From NCBI RefSeq assembly GCF_946479885.1, contig NZ_CAMLHM010000002.1, forward strand, positions 186,001 through 250,000: DNA of 64,000 bases, in the 5' to 3' direction. Under the pieces are notes generated by a model that searched no databases, was not told the DNA's origin, and was given only the letters and a program-made list of their open reading frames with translations. The position numbers and the translations under genes were made by a program. Positions 34,452 through 45,386 of the stretch are shown here, piece by piece. Source of the stretch: an uncultured Devosia sp. Its GTDB lineage: Bacteria > Pseudomonadota > Alphaproteobacteria > Rhizobiales > Devosiaceae. Numbering within the stretch: the first letter of the stretch is position 1; each line of letters begins with the position of its first letter.

Positions 34452-35459
34452 ATGGTCAAATTCACCCGTCTGGCGCTTGCGGTCCTTTCCGGATTGTTCG
34501 TTGCTCCCGCCTTCGCCGAAGAAGTGCCGATCCTCAAGATCTATACCTATGACGGCTTCGCCGCCGAATGGGGTCCCGGTCCGGCGCTCAAGGCCGGCTT
34601 CGAGGCCATTTGCGGCGGTTGCATCGTCGAGTGGATCGCCGCCGACAGCTCCATCGGCACGCTGCGCCGCGTGCAGCTCGAAGGCGATACCACCGAGGCG
34701 GACATCATCGTCGGGCTCGATACGGCCATTGCCGGCGAAGCCCGCGCCACGGGCCTGTTTGCCGATCACGGGCTCGACCTGACCGGCCTCAACCTGCCCG
34801 AAGCCTGGACCGACACCCAGTTCGTGCCCTTCGACTACGCGCATTTCGCCTTCGTCTATGACCAGGACAGCGTGACGGCGCCGCCCAAGTCCTTCGAAGA
34901 GCTCATCGCCATGCCCGCCGATTTCAAGATCGCCATCCAGGACCCCCGCTCGGCCACGCCGGGCCTGGGCCTCGTGCTGTGGATCGCGGCCGCCTATGGC
35001 GATCGGGCGCCCGAAATCTGGGCCGGCCTCAAGCCGCATATCCTCACCGTCACGCGCGAATGGAGCGAGAGCTACAGCCTTTTCCTCGAGGGCGAGGCCG
35101 ACATGGCACTGAGCTATTCGAGCTCACCCGCCTACCACATCATCGCCGACAAGGACGACACCATCCACGCAGCGCTGTTCGAGGAAGGGCACCTGGCCCA
35201 GACCGAAGTGGCGGGCATCCTCAAGTCGTCCGACAAGCAGGAACTGGCAAGGAAATTCCTCGCCTACCTCACCTCGGTGGACGGCCAGAAGATCATCCCC
35301 ACCACCAACTGGATGTTCCCGGTCATCGACCTGGGTGCTGATCTCGACCCGACCTTTGCCACCCTGCCCCAGCCGGAAAAAACTCTGACACTGAACGACG
35401 AGGCCATCGCCGCCAACAGCCAGCGCTGGATCGACGAGATGGTGGCTGCGGTGCAGTAG
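34452..35459 (+). CDS. thiB: Thiamine ABC transporter substrate-binding protein ThiB
   Basis: 335 aa with a signal peptide (VKFTRLALAVLSGLFVAPAF, cleavage near AFA). The mature chain shows the ThiB pattern: ILKIYTYDGFAAEWGPGPAL, DIIVGLDTAIAGEARATGLF, FDYAHFAFVYD and RSATPGLGLVLWIAAAYG. ThiB binds thiamine or TPP in the periplasm. The gene heads the riboswitch-controlled thiBPQ operon; GAAGGGA lies 9-15 nt before the ATG. A palindromic element separates it from thiP. Confidence 0.95.
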   Translation: MVKFTRLALAVLSGLFVAPAFAEEVPILKIYTYDGFAAEWGPGPALKAGFEAICGGCIVEWIAADSSIGTLRRVQLEGDTTEADIIVGLDTAIAGEARATGLFADHGLDLTGLNLPEAWTDTQFVPFDYAHFAFVYDQDSVTAPPKSFEELIAMPADFKIAIQDPRSATPGLGLVLWIAAAYGDRAPEIWAGLKPHILTVTREWSESYSLFLEGEADMALSYSSSPAYHIIADKDDTIHAALFEEGHLAQTEVAGILKSSDKQELARKFLAYLTSVDGQKIIPTTNWMFPVIDLGADLDPTFATLPQPEKTLTLNDEAIAANSQRWIDEMVAAVQ

Positions 35460-35485
35460 GAGCGAACGCGGGATCGCGGCCGTGA

Positions 35486-35614
35486 CACCCCCCACCCTCA
35501 TTCCCTCCCCACAAGGGGGAGGGAAGCCTGTGCGGCGCGAGGTTGCGATTGTGCCCCGGACCGTCGTCCCATCGTCTCCCTCCCCCTTGTGGGGAGGGAT
35601 CAAGGGTGGGGGTG
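35486..35614. repeat. Palindromic intergenic element, family B, copy 1
   Basis: 129 bp. The left arm contains CCCTCCCCACAAGGGGGAGG, and the right arm is its reverse complement, with outer ends ACCCCCCACCCT and AGGGTGGGGGT. Each arm is itself a small hairpin. It lies inside the thi operon between thiB and thiP. The same arms occur at 43992-44107. Confidence 0.9.
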
Positions 35615-35642
35615 GTTTGGCCCGCATGCCGGAGCAAGGCCC

Positions 35643-37232
35643 ATGCTGACCCTGCCCCATCGCCCCCTCCGCATTGCTGCCGCCAGCACCCTGGCCCTGG
35701 CCATCACCGCGCTCATCGCGCTCGTGCTCTGGGCGATCCTGGTTGCGGCCAGCGGTGGCGGCAGCGGGTCGCGCATCGATATCCCGCACCTGTTGCGCAT
35801 GACCTCGATCCAGGCCGGGCTCACCACCATCCTCTCCATCGCGGTCGGCATGGCGCTGGCCTGGGCGCTCAATCGCCTGCGTTTCCCGGGCCGCGATCTG
35901 GTCGTCGGTCTCTTCGCCTCGGCCATCGTCACCCCCGGCATGGTCGTGGCCTTCGGCCTGCTCTCGATCTGGGGCCGCAATGGCTGGATCAATCAGGCCA
36001 GCGAAGCCCTGTTCGGATTTCCCCTGGGCAACCCAGCCTTCGGCCTCTCCGGCATCCTCTTTGCCCATGTGGTGCTCGATGGCGCCTTTGCCGCGCGCAT
36101 CATGCTGGCCCGGCTCGACGCCATTCCCGCCAGCCGCCTCAAAACCGGCCAGTCACTGGGCCTCTCGGCCTGGCAACGCTTCATCATCATCGACTGGCCA
36201 GCTCTGCGCGGCACCGTTCCGGGCCTCGCCGCCATCATTTTCCTTCTCGCCTTCACCAGCTTCCCCATCGTGCTGCTGCTGGGCGGCGGCCCGGCCAACC
36301 AGACGCTGGAGGTCGCCATCTATGCCGCGGTGCGGCAGAACTTCGACCTGACAGGCGCAGTCCTGCTGGCCGCCACCCAGATCGCGGTCTGTTCGCTGGT
36401 CATCCTGGCCGCGTCGGCGCTGGCGCCGATCCCCACCAGCTTTGGCGCCTCGACTCCGCCACGCTGGCGGGACCGGGGCGGAGCCCGCCTGCTGCAGGCG
36501 GCCATCCTGCTTCTCTGCACTGTCGGCTTCCTGCTGCCGCTGGTGTCCGTGCTGGTCGACGGGCTGGGCGCCGGCGTCGTCCGCGTCGTCGCCCAGCCGG
36601 CTTTCTGGTGGGCCACCGCGAGCAGCCTCGTCATCGGCGCAACCTCCGCCTTGCTCACACTGGCCCTGGCCCTGCTGCTGGCCCTTGGCCGCGGCGCCAC
36701 CGGCAGCGGCTTCCTGCGCACGCTGCTGGGCATGCCGGCCTTCGCCTATCTCGCCGTCCCCGCCGTGGTGCTGTCGCTCGGCTTCTTCCTTCTGGTGCGC
36801 CATCTCGGCCTTGCCCCTGCCACCGCGGCGCCCTTCGTCGTCATCCTGGGCAATAGCCTGCTCGCCCTCCCCTTCGCCATGGCAACGCTCGGACCGCCGC
36901 TCGAAGCCATTGCCCGCACCCGCGGCAAGCTCATCCGCTCGCTCGGCCTCTCGGGCTGGCGCCAGTTCGCCTTGGTCGAGTATCCGCTGCTCGGCCGCGA
37001 CATCGGCGTCATGCTGGCGCTCGCCTTCTGCTTCTCGCTCGGCGACCTCGGCGTCATCGCGCTGTTTGGCACGCAGGATTTCCAGACCCTGCCGCTGATG
37101 ATGTTCCGGGCGCTCGGCTCCTACCGCAACAATGATGCCGCCGCGATCGCCGCCATTCTGCTGATCGGCACCATCGTCGCCTTTGTGGGCCTCCCCAAAC
37201 TGTTCGAGAGGATCGCCTATGCTGCGCGTTGA
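35643..37232 (+). CDS. thiP: Thiamine ABC transporter permease ThiP
   Basis: 529 aa from the ATG at 35643 (GGAG 9-12 nt upstream); the frame is open from 35589 through the palindrome but that part is not protein-like. About twelve hydrophobic segments form two fused permease halves. Each half has an EAA-like loop: SRLKTGQSLGLSAWQRFIII in the first and AIARTRGKLIRSLGLSGWRQ in the second. This is the double-length ThiP design, pairing with ThiB and ThiQ. It overlaps thiQ by 14 bp. Confidence 0.94.
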   Translation: MLTLPHRPLRIAAASTLALAITALIALVLWAILVAASGGGSGSRIDIPHLLRMTSIQAGLTTILSIAVGMALAWALNRLRFPGRDLVVGLFASAIVTPGMVVAFGLLSIWGRNGWINQASEALFGFPLGNPAFGLSGILFAHVVLDGAFAARIMLARLDAIPASRLKTGQSLGLSAWQRFIIIDWPALRGTVPGLAAIIFLLAFTSFPIVLLLGGGPANQTLEVAIYAAVRQNFDLTGAVLLAATQIAVCSLVILAASALAPIPTSFGASTPPRWRDRGGARLLQAAILLLCTVGFLLPLVSVLVDGLGAGVVRVVAQPAFWWATASSLVIGATSALLTLALALLLALGRGATGSGFLRTLLGMPAFAYLAVPAVVLSLGFFLLVRHLGLAPATAAPFVVILGNSLLALPFAMATLGPPLEAIARTRGKLIRSLGLSGWRQFALVEYPLLGRDIGVMLALAFCFSLGDLGVIALFGTQDFQTLPLMMFRALGSYRNNDAAAIAAILLIGTIVAFVGLPKLFERIAYAAR

Positions 37233-37860
37233 GAACCTGGCCTATGCCCATCCGGGGCAGGCGGACCCCTACATGTTCTCCTTCGTCGCCGATGCCGGCC
37301 AGGTCACCGCTATCTCGGGGCCGAGTGGCTCCGGCAAATCGACCCTGCTCGACCTGCTCGCGGGCTTCCTTGCGCCGAGCGCCGGACGCATCGAGCTCGA
37401 CCAGCAAGATCTGGTGCCCCTGCCGCCCGAGGCACGGCCGGTATCGCTGCTGCTGCAATCCGAAAGCCTGTTCGACCACCTGACCGCCGCGCGCAATGTC
37501 GGCCTGGGCCTGCCTGCCGGCATCGGCAGGACGGAGGCCAGCGAACAGATCGATGCGGCACTGGCGGAAGTGGGCCTCGAAGGCATCGGCGACCAGGTCG
37601 CCAGCACGCTCAGCGGCGGCCAGAAGCAGCGCGTTGCGCTGGCGCGGACCCTGCTCCGCGCTCGCCCGGTGCTGCTGCTGGATGAACCGTTTTCAGCGCT
37701 CGATGACGAAACCAGGGTGGCCGTGCGCGATCTGGTTGGCACGCTCACCGCCCGGCACGCCTGGCACACGATCCTGGTCAGCCACCATGTCGATGACGTC
37801 GAGGCGCTGGCACGCCGCCGCTACATGCTGAGCGAGAGACGGCTGGTGGCCAGCGTGTAA
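37219..37860 (+). CDS. thiQ: Thiamine ABC transporter ATP-binding protein ThiQ
   Basis: 213 aa from the ATG at 37219, which has GAGAGGA in the end of thiP; a longer frame from 37183 is not needed. Walker A GPSGSGKST lies near residue 34, the signature LSGGQKQRVALARTLLRARP near 133 and Walker B LLLDEPFSAL near 155, with HH in VSHHVDDVEAL. It is short for an ABC ATPase but usual for ThiQ. It energises thiamine import with ThiB and ThiP. Confidence 0.94.
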   Translation: MLRVENLAYAHPGQADPYMFSFVADAGQVTAISGPSGSGKSTLLDLLAGFLAPSAGRIELDQQDLVPLPPEARPVSLLLQSESLFDHLTAARNVGLGLPAGIGRTEASEQIDAALAEVGLEGIGDQVASTLSGGQKQRVALARTLLRARPVLLLDEPFSALDDETRVAVRDLVGTLTARHAWHTILVSHHVDDVEALARRRYMLSERRLVASV

Positions 37861-37870
37861 CGGCCCAAGG

Positions 37871-39865
37871 CTACTGCGCCCAGGTGGTGAAGACCTTCTC
37901 GAACAGGGCCTGCGCCGCATCATCCTTTTCGAGCGTGATGATGGCGTTGCGCCCCGTGCCATAGACGACCGCCAGGTCCATCCAGCGGCGGTTTTCCAAG
38001 AGGTCGGTATTGGTCGTCGCATCGGCCGGCGTTGCGCTCAGCGCGAACAGGAACGAGTTGCCCACCACGCGCGCCGACGCACCCACCAGCGCGGTACCGG
38101 GCACCAGTTCCTCGTCCTTGAGCAACACGCCCGGCAGCGTCGCGATCGTGCCGCCGATAAAGGTATCGCTCACCTTGAAGTCGACTTCCATCAGATGGCT
38201 GGCCGGCAGGCTCGGATCGGAATTCTTGCGGATGGTGATGTCGACGCCCAGATTGCGCGCCGGGATGCTGGCCGTACCGATCAGCGTCGGCAGGCCGAGC
38301 TCGTCCTGGCCCTCGCTCCACTCGACCGTTCCCGAGAACGGCACGGCGCCGGTTGTGCCATCCTGGCTGGCTTCGAGCAGCAGCGACTGGCTACCCGCCA
38401 GCACGGCCGGATCGACCGACGCGGCCGGGTCGGCAACCGCCAGCGGCGTCGTCTCGTCGCCCGTCAGGCGTTCCTCGCTCTTGACTTCGCCCGAATTGAC
38501 ATCGGGGAGCACAGTCTCGTTGCCGGTCGGCTGCACGGCCTCGGGCGTCGGCTCGAGCCGATCCTCGATTTCGAGCCCGCTGAGCTCGGCATTGCCGTCG
38601 GCGGCCGAGGTAACGGGCGCGGTATTGCCGGGGCCGACCACCGGGTCGTCGGTCGTCTCGGCCGGCTGCACCGGATCGAGCGTCGGCGTGACATCGGCTG
38701 TATCGGCGGTATCGGTCACCGGCGCCGGGGCCCGGCCGAACATCTGGTCGAGATCGACATAGCCCTCGCGCCACGCCCAGAAGCCCGCGCCGCCGACACC
38801 GGCGAGCAGGATGGCGAAAACGACGAGGAAAATCGTCAGCCCCGCGCCGCTGCGCTGGGCGGGAGCATCGGCAAAGCCGGCATCGTCGCTGTCGTCGGCG
38901 GCTGGCACCCTGGCGAAGCTGGTCGCCGGATCGGGCAGCGCCGGCGTCTGTTCGCCACGCGCCTCGCGGTCGAGCACCTCGATGGCGCGTTCGATGACAC
39001 CCTGCGCCTCGCTGGCATCGGGCTCCACATCCACTTCGCGCACGCTCGACAGGGCGGCTTCCACCGGCACGGGTTCGATGACCGTTACCGGCGCGACCAC
39101 CTGCTGGCGGGCCACGGCCTGGTTGCCGATCGATGGCTCGATGCGCGCGGTGACACGCGTCGCCTCGGCGGCCGAATTGGCCGCCAGCGGAATGGCGTCG
39201 CGATGCGGCTCGAAACTGGGGCTCTTGAGCGGCGCTTCCAGCGGCCGAACATTGTTCGACTGCGGCACTGGCGAGGTTGGACCCGTGCGGTTGGCCTGAA
39301 CCCGCGCCACAATGGCCGGCATGACCCGAAGCTCAGGCTTGGGCTCGGGTTCAGGAGCCGCCGCCGGCTTGCCATCGGCGGGCTCCGCCGGCGCGTCGGC
39401 CACGGCCGAGGCCTGGCTGATAATATCCTCGATGGATGTCGGCGCGGCGGGCGCCGGCTTTGGCGCAGGTTTGCTGGCCTCGGCGGTAGCAGGGGCCGGC
39501 ATTGCAGGCTTGGGCGCCTCGACCGTGGCCGGCTTTGGCGTCTCCACCGGCATGGGGCGTGCCGATACTGTCGGCGCAGGAGCCGGCGCGGGCTCGGCAG
39601 CAGGCATCGCGACGCGCGGTGGCGCGGCGCTTTCGCGGCCAAGCGTGATGACGGCCTCGCTGGCCTCCTGCTCGACCTGGCGGATGCAGTCTTCAAGCTG
39701 CAGGCGATGCTGGGTGATGTCACGTGCCGGCAATGGGGGCGTGATGGCGCGCAGCTGTCCGACGAGAGCCGACCGCGCCTTCTCGTAGACCGCCCGGCGG
39801 GCCGCCCCATTGTTCTCCGGCAGCGCCGTGATGGCGCGGCGCAACAGCTCCTTGTAGTCCGCCAT
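37871..39865 (-). CDS. Large single-pass membrane protein with Pro/Ala-rich linker, unknown function
   Basis: 664 aa. The N-terminal ~85 residues are helical (DYKELLRRAITALPENNGAA, YEKARSALVGQLRAITPPLP) and look cytoplasmic. A Pro/Ala/Glu-rich linker runs to ~240, a membrane segment lies near 340 (GLTIFLVVFAILLAGVGGAG), then an acidic Thr/Asp-rich stretch. A C-terminal domain occupies ~490-664 (PFSGTVEWSEGQDELGLPTL, DITIRKNSDPSLPASHLMEV, ALVGASARVVGNSFLFALSA). The N-terminal module recurs in uncharacterised Rhizobiales proteins. It may link cytoplasm and periplasm; no function can be given. It is convergent with thiQ, 10 bp apart. Confidence 0.75.
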   Translation of the reverse strand: MADYKELLRRAITALPENNGAARRAVYEKARSALVGQLRAITPPLPARDITQHRLQLEDCIRQVEQEASEAVITLGRESAAPPRVAMPAAEPAPAPAPTVSARPMPVETPKPATVEAPKPAMPAPATAEASKPAPKPAPAAPTSIEDIISQASAVADAPAEPADGKPAAAPEPEPKPELRVMPAIVARVQANRTGPTSPVPQSNNVRPLEAPLKSPSFEPHRDAIPLAANSAAEATRVTARIEPSIGNQAVARQQVVAPVTVIEPVPVEAALSSVREVDVEPDASEAQGVIERAIEVLDREARGEQTPALPDPATSFARVPAADDSDDAGFADAPAQRSGAGLTIFLVVFAILLAGVGGAGFWAWREGYVDLDQMFGRAPAPVTDTADTADVTPTLDPVQPAETTDDPVVGPGNTAPVTSAADGNAELSGLEIEDRLEPTPEAVQPTGNETVLPDVNSGEVKSEERLTGDETTPLAVADPAASVDPAVLAGSQSLLLEASQDGTTGAVPFSGTVEWSEGQDELGLPTLIGTASIPARNLGVDITIRKNSDPSLPASHLMEVDFKVSDTFIGGTIATLPGVLLKDEELVPGTALVGASARVVGNSFLFALSATPADATTNTDLLENRRWMDLAVVYGTGRNAIITLEKDDAAQALFEKVFTTWAQ

Positions 39866-39913
39866 TGGTTACTTGGTACTCACAATTGCTGCGACGTGTT
39901 GTAACAAAAAATA

Positions 39914-41203
<1,290 letters not shown>

Positions 41204-41363
41204 AGAATTACCTTCTCCAGGATAGGCGCGACATAAAGGGCCCGGCCGCCACGGCCACACCCTTCTCCACTTGGACGTCTGTCCTCCCGACCACCTTGGG
41301 TAGAATTTTGCCGATGGCCGAATAACTGATAAGTCCTGACGTCCATACATCACCAAGACGACG

Positions 41364-42323
41364 ATGACAAAGCCGCTCAACCACCAAAATCGCGGCATAT
41401 CCGCCCGAATGCTCGATCAGCCCTATCTGCTCCTGCTGCTGGCGCCCCTGTTCTGGGGCGGCAACGTCGTCGCCGCCAAGCTCGTGGTGGGCGAAATCGA
41501 CCCATTCCTGCTGCTGGCGGCCCGCTGCGTTGGCGCCACGCTCTTCATCCTGCCCTTCTCCTGGCGCTATCTCAAAACCGATTGGCCGGTGATCCGCGGC
41601 ACCTGGCCCCTGCTGATGACCTACGGTTTTGTCGGCTATGCGCTGTTCAACGTGCTGCTCTATGTGGGGCTGAGCACCACGACCGGCGTCAATGCGGCAA
41701 TCGTCCAGGCTGCTTTGCCCATGATGATTCTAGCAGCCAATTTCATCGTCTTCCGCGCGCGGGTGAAGGCGCTGCAGATCGCCGGCGTCATCATCGCCAT
41801 TTCAGGCGTGCTGCTGACGGCGACCCATGGCGACCTGGGGCGGATCCTGAGCCTCAATATCAATGTCGGCGACGGCTTCGCGATTCTGGCATGCCTCGCC
41901 TACACGACCTACACCCTGGCCCTGCGGTTCCGCCCCGACGTGCACATGATGAGCTTCATGGCCGTGGCCTTCTCGGGCGCGGCGATCAGTGGCGTGATCA
42001 TGCTGCAGCTGTTCGGTCCGGGCCTCGTGTCCTTTGTCACCATCCCGCAGATGTCGCCGGCCGTCTGGGCGGTCCTCGTCTATGTGATGATCTTCCCGTC
42101 CATGTTCAGCCAGGTGTTTTACGCCCGCGGTGTCGAACTGGTGGGCGCCAATCGCGCCGCGCCCAGCCACAACCTCATCCCGGTTTTCGGCGCCCTAGGC
42201 TCGGTGATCATCCTGGGCGAGAGCCTGCAGCTTTATCACTATGCGGCCGCGCTCATCATCGTCGGCGGCATCGTGCTGGCGGAATGGGCGGCGCATCGGA
42301 AAATCCAGGCCGCCCCGTCGTAA
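41364..42323 (+). CDS. EamA/DMT-family transporter
   Basis: 319 aa with ten hydrophobic segments in two EamA repeats: [20 protein letters not shown] through [12 protein letters not shown], and [20 protein letters not shown] through [15 protein letters not shown]. Members export amino acids or other metabolites; the substrate is unknown. The ATG at 41364 and another at 41409 ([13 protein letters not shown]) are both possible, and neither has a strong ribosome-binding site. Its end faces the serA terminator. Confidence 0.9.
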   Translation: MTKPLNHQNRGISARMLDQPYLLLLLAPLFWGGNVVAAKLVVGEIDPFLLLAARCVGATLFILPFSWRYLKTDWPVIRGTWPLLMTYGFVGYALFNVLLYVGLSTTTGVNAAIVQAALPMMILAANFIVFRARVKALQIAGVIIAISGVLLTATHGDLGRILSLNINVGDGFAILACLAYTTYTLALRFRPDVHMMSFMAVAFSGAAISGVIMLQLFGPGLVSFVTIPQMSPAVWAVLVYVMIFPSMFSQVFYARGVELVGANRAAPSHNLIPVFGALGSVIILGESLQLYHYAAALIIVGGIVLAEWAAHRKIQAAPS

Positions 42324-42349
42324 AAAGGGCCGGAGCATAGCCCCGGCCC
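42321..42349 (-). terminator. Rho-independent terminator of serC-serA
   Basis: Read on the minus strand, GGGCCGG and CCGGCCC (42343-42349 with 42327-42333) form the stem, followed by TTTTT (42322-42326). It lies about 30 bp after the serA stop. The T-run exists on the minus side only. Confidence 0.85.
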
Positions 42350-42377
42350 GCAAAGCGCTTCGTTTCGCCTGACCGGC

Positions 42378-43961
42378 CTAGAACCGCAGGGCCTTGGCCT
42401 GCTTGACGCCTTCGAGCGCGGCGATCTCTGCGAGCTGCGGCTCGGTCAGCGTACCGTCGATCGAGACCAGCGCGATGGCGTCCGAACCGACATCGACACG
42501 GCCGAGGTTAAAGTTGGCGATATTGATGCCCAGCTTGCCCAGGAGCGTACCGAGGCGACCGATATGGCCCGGCTTGTCCTCGTTGGTGACATAGAGCATG
42601 GACGGCGACAGCTCGGCTTCCATGTTGATGTCCTTGACCTGGATGATGCGCGGCTTGCCATTGGCGAAGATCGTGCCGGCCACGCCGCGAACCTGGCGCT
42701 CGGTGGTGACGGTGAGGCGGATATAGCCCTCATAGGCGCCCTGGCGATCGCGGGTCGTGGTCTCGACGGTGATGCCGCGATCCTTGGCGATCTGCGGCGC
42801 CGAGACCATGTTGATGTCGCCCAGCGAGGGCTTGAGCACGCCATTGATGGCGGCCGCAATCATCGGCTTGATGTTGAGTTCGGCAACATTGCCCTCGAAC
42901 TCGACCTTGATGCCGCTGATCGCCGTCTCGGTGAGCTGGCCGGCGAACGAACCCAGGGCTTCGGCAAGCTTGACCCAGGGCGTCAGGATCGGTGCTTCCT
43001 CGGCCGAGATGGACGGGAAGTTGAGCGCATTGGTGATCTCGCCAACCATCAGATAGGCCGAAATCTGCTCGGCCACCTGCAGCGCCACATTTTCCTGCGC
43101 TTCGGTCGTTGCTGCGCCCAGATGGGGCGTGCAGATCACGTTGGGCAGCTCGAACAGCGGGTTGTTCTCGGCCGGCTCCTCGAGGAACACGTCGAGCGCC
43201 GCGCCGGCAACCTGGCCGGACTTGAGCGCGTCATAGAGCGCGGCTTCGTCGATCAGCCCGCCACGGGCGCAGTTGATGATGCGCACGCCCTTCTTGGTCT
43301 TGGCCAGCGCCTCGGCATTGAGAATGTTGCGCGTCGCATCGATCAGCGGCGTATGCAGGGTGATGAAGTCGGCGCGCGCCAGGAGTTCGTCGAGCTCGAC
43401 CTTTTCGACGCCCAGCGTCTGGGCGCGTTCGGGGGTCAGGAACGGATCGAAGGCAATGACCTTCATGCGGAGGCCAATGGCGCGGTCGGCAACGATCGAG
43501 CCGATATTGCCGGCGCCGATCAGGCCCAGCGTCTTGTTGGTGACTTCGACGCCCATGAAGCGGTTCTTTTCCCACTTGCTGGCGCGGGTCGAGGCATCGG
43601 CTTCGGGCAGCTGGCGGGCCAAAGCCATCATCATGGCGATGGCATGCTCGGCCGTGGTGATCGAGTTCCCGAAGGGCGTGTTCATCACGATGATGCCCTT
43701 CTTGGTCGCGGCCGGAATATCGACATTGTCGACACCGATGCCGGCACGGCCGATCACCTTGAGATTGGTCGCCGCGGCAATGATCTTCTCGGTGATCTTG
43801 CTGGCCGACCGGATGGCGAGGCCATCATACTGGCCGATCACCTCAAGCAGCTTTTCCTTGTCCTTGCCCAGATCGGGCAGATAGTCGACCTCGACACCAT
43901 TGTCCTTGAAGATCTGGACGGCGGTGGGGCTCAGCTTGTCGGAAACGAGAACCTTGGGCAT
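42378..43961 (-). CDS. serA: D-3-phosphoglycerate dehydrogenase
   Basis: 527 aa from the ATG at 43961; a longer open frame runs into palindrome B2 and is rejected. The NAD-binding motif TLGLIGAGNIGSIVADRAIG, the catalytic NCARGGLIDEAALYDAL and TPHLGAATTEAQENVALQVA stretches, an intervening-domain region and a C-terminal ACT domain (SPSMLYVTNEDKPGHIGRLG) are all present, the long type I layout. It makes 3-phosphohydroxypyruvate, the first step of serine synthesis. It is second in the serC-serA operon. Confidence 0.97.
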   Translation of the reverse strand: MPKVLVSDKLSPTAVQIFKDNGVEVDYLPDLGKDKEKLLEVIGQYDGLAIRSASKITEKIIAAATNLKVIGRAGIGVDNVDIPAATKKGIIVMNTPFGNSITTAEHAIAMMMALARQLPEADASTRASKWEKNRFMGVEVTNKTLGLIGAGNIGSIVADRAIGLRMKVIAFDPFLTPERAQTLGVEKVELDELLARADFITLHTPLIDATRNILNAEALAKTKKGVRIINCARGGLIDEAALYDALKSGQVAGAALDVFLEEPAENNPLFELPNVICTPHLGAATTEAQENVALQVAEQISAYLMVGEITNALNFPSISAEEAPILTPWVKLAEALGSFAGQLTETAISGIKVEFEGNVAELNIKPMIAAAINGVLKPSLGDINMVSAPQIAKDRGITVETTTRDRQGAYEGYIRLTVTTERQVRGVAGTIFANGKPRIIQVKDINMEAELSPSMLYVTNEDKPGHIGRLGTLLGKLGINIANFNLGRVDVGSDAIALVSIDGTLTEPQLAEIAALEGVKQAKALRF

Positions 43962-43991
43962 TTGGGTAATCCCTGAATTTGATGTGAAACC

Positions 43992-44107
43992 TACCCCCAC
44001 CCTCGGTCCCTCCCCACAAGGGGGAGGGATGCACAGGAGCCGCGCACTCCAGGGCTGCGGCTCCATCGTCTCCCTCCCCCTTGTGGGGAGGGATCAAGGG
44101 TGGGGGT
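43992..44107. repeat. Palindromic intergenic element, family B, copy 2
   Basis: 116 bp with the same arms as 35486-35614 (CCCTCCCCACAAGGGGGAGG and its complement; outer ACCCCCACCCT / AGGGTGGGGGT). The centre differs and holds its own dyad (GGAGCCGC...GCGGCTCC). It fills most of the serC-serA gap, 6 bp after the serC stop and about 30 bp before the serA start, and would fold in the operon message. Confidence 0.9.
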
Positions 44108-44113
44108 CTTCGT

Positions 44114-45298
44114 TTAGGCAGCGGCCTTGTTCAAGGCAGCCAGTTCTTCGGCAAAGGCATAGTCCAGCCACGGCACCAGTGCGGCCAGGTCGGACGCCTC
44201 GATGGTCGAACCGGCCCAGATGCGCAGGCCCGACGGAGCGTCCTTGTAGGCGCCGATGTCATAGGCCACACCCGCCTTGTCGAGGCGCGACACGATGGCC
44301 TTGGCGAAGGCCGCCTGCTTGTCGCCGTCGAGCGCCACCACGGCGGGATCGACGATCGAGAAGCACACCGAGGTGTTCGAGCGGTTGGCGGGGTTCTTGG
44401 CGAGGAATTCGACCCAGTCGGTCTTGGCGACCCAGTCGGCCAGCACCTTGTAATTGGCGTCGGCGCGGGCCTGCAGGCCCTGGAGGCCGCCGGCCTTGAG
44501 ACCCCATTCCATGGCGTCGATGGCGTCCTCGATGCAGATCATGGAGGGCGTATTGATGGTCGCGGCCTCGAAGACTTCCTCGAGCAGCTTGCCACCCTTG
44601 GTCAGGCGGAAAATCTTGGGCAGCGGGCGATCGGGCTTGAACGTCTCGAGCCGCTCGACGGCGCGCGGCGAGAGGATCAGCACGCCATGGGCGGCCTCGC
44701 CACCCAGCGCCTTCTGCCAGGAGAAGGTGACCACATCGAGCTTGGCGAAATCGAGGTTCTGCGCGAAGGCGGCCGAGGTGGCGTCGCAGATGGTCAGGCC
44801 CTTGCGATCGGCGGCAATCCAGTCGCCGTTCTCGACGCGCACGCCCGAAGTCGTGCCGTTCCAGGTGAAGACCACGTCGCGGTCGAAATCGACCTGGCCG
44901 AGATCAGGCAGTTCGCCATAGCCGGCCTTGAGGATGCGCACGTCATCGAGCTTGAGCTGCTTGCTCACATCGGTGACCCAGCCTTCGCCGAAGCTCTCCC
45001 AGGCCAGCATGTCGACGCCACGGGCGCCGAGCATGGACCACAGCGCCATTTCGACGGCGCCGGTATCGGAAGCGGGGACGATGCCGATGCGGTAATCGGC
45101 GGGGACCTGCAGCAGCTCGCGCGTCAGATCGATAGCGCGCTGGATGCGGGCCTTGCCGGGCTTGCTGCGGTGCGAACGACCGACCAGCGCATTGGCTAGC
45201 GCCTCAACCGTCCAGCCAGGACGCTTGGCACAGGGGCCCGACGAAAAATTGGGGTTTGCCGGTTTCACCGCCGGCGCGATCAGGGGCGTTGCAGCCAT
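44114..45298 (-). CDS. serC: Phosphoserine aminotransferase
   Basis: 394 aa of the longer alphaproteobacterial type. [20 protein letters not shown] opens the protein; [20 protein letters not shown] binds phosphate and [20 protein letters not shown] carries the PLP lysine. It converts 3-phosphohydroxypyruvate to phosphoserine with glutamate as donor. The gene is preceded by a structured leader and a good promoter and followed by serA. Confidence 0.97.
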   Translation of the reverse strand: MAATPLIAPAVKPANPNFSSGPCAKRPGWTVEALANALVGRSHRSKPGKARIQRAIDLTRELLQVPADYRIGIVPASDTGAVEMALWSMLGARGVDMLAWESFGEGWVTDVSKQLKLDDVRILKAGYGELPDLGQVDFDRDVVFTWNGTTSGVRVENGDWIAADRKGLTICDATSAAFAQNLDFAKLDVVTFSWQKALGGEAAHGVLILSPRAVERLETFKPDRPLPKIFRLTKGGKLLEEVFEAATINTPSMICIEDAIDAMEWGLKAGGLQGLQARADANYKVLADWVAKTDWVEFLAKNPANRSNTSVCFSIVDPAVVALDGDKQAAFAKAIVSRLDKAGVAYDIGAYKDAPSGLRIWAGSTIEASDLAALVPWLDYAFAEELAALNKAAA

Positions 45299-45299
45299 C

Positions 45300-45350
45300 T
45301 TAAGCGACCCTCCCAGGTCTATGCGTCTCGCGTTAGGGCGAGATGTCCTG
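45300..45350 (-). promoter_or_regulatory. serC leader RNA element (resembles the serC motif)
   Basis: Read on the minus strand, the leader has two hairpins directly before the serC ATG: TCTCGC-CCTAAC-GCGAGA (45343-45326) and GACC-TGGGAG-GGTC (45319-45306). A structured 'serC' RNA motif upstream of serC is known in Rhizobiales, and the position and two-hairpin form fit. The exact consensus could not be checked here. Confidence 0.55.
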
Positions 45351-45357
45351 AGGCGGG

Positions 45358-45386
45358 AAATACGCTCGATGACGGGCCGTCGTCAA
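45358..45386 (-). promoter_or_regulatory. Promoter of serC-serA
   Basis: On the minus strand, TTGACG (45386-45381) and TATTTC (one base inside 45362-45357) are spaced 18 bp. The predicted start of transcription near 45350 coincides with the first base of the structured leader. Confidence 0.6.

Noticed and set aside
38195..39904. A 569-codon plus-strand open frame
   Set aside because: Shadow of the 664-aa membrane protein, with very Arg/Gly-rich composition.
42564..43976. A 470-codon plus-strand open frame
   Set aside because: Shadow opposite serA, whose enzyme motifs are complete.
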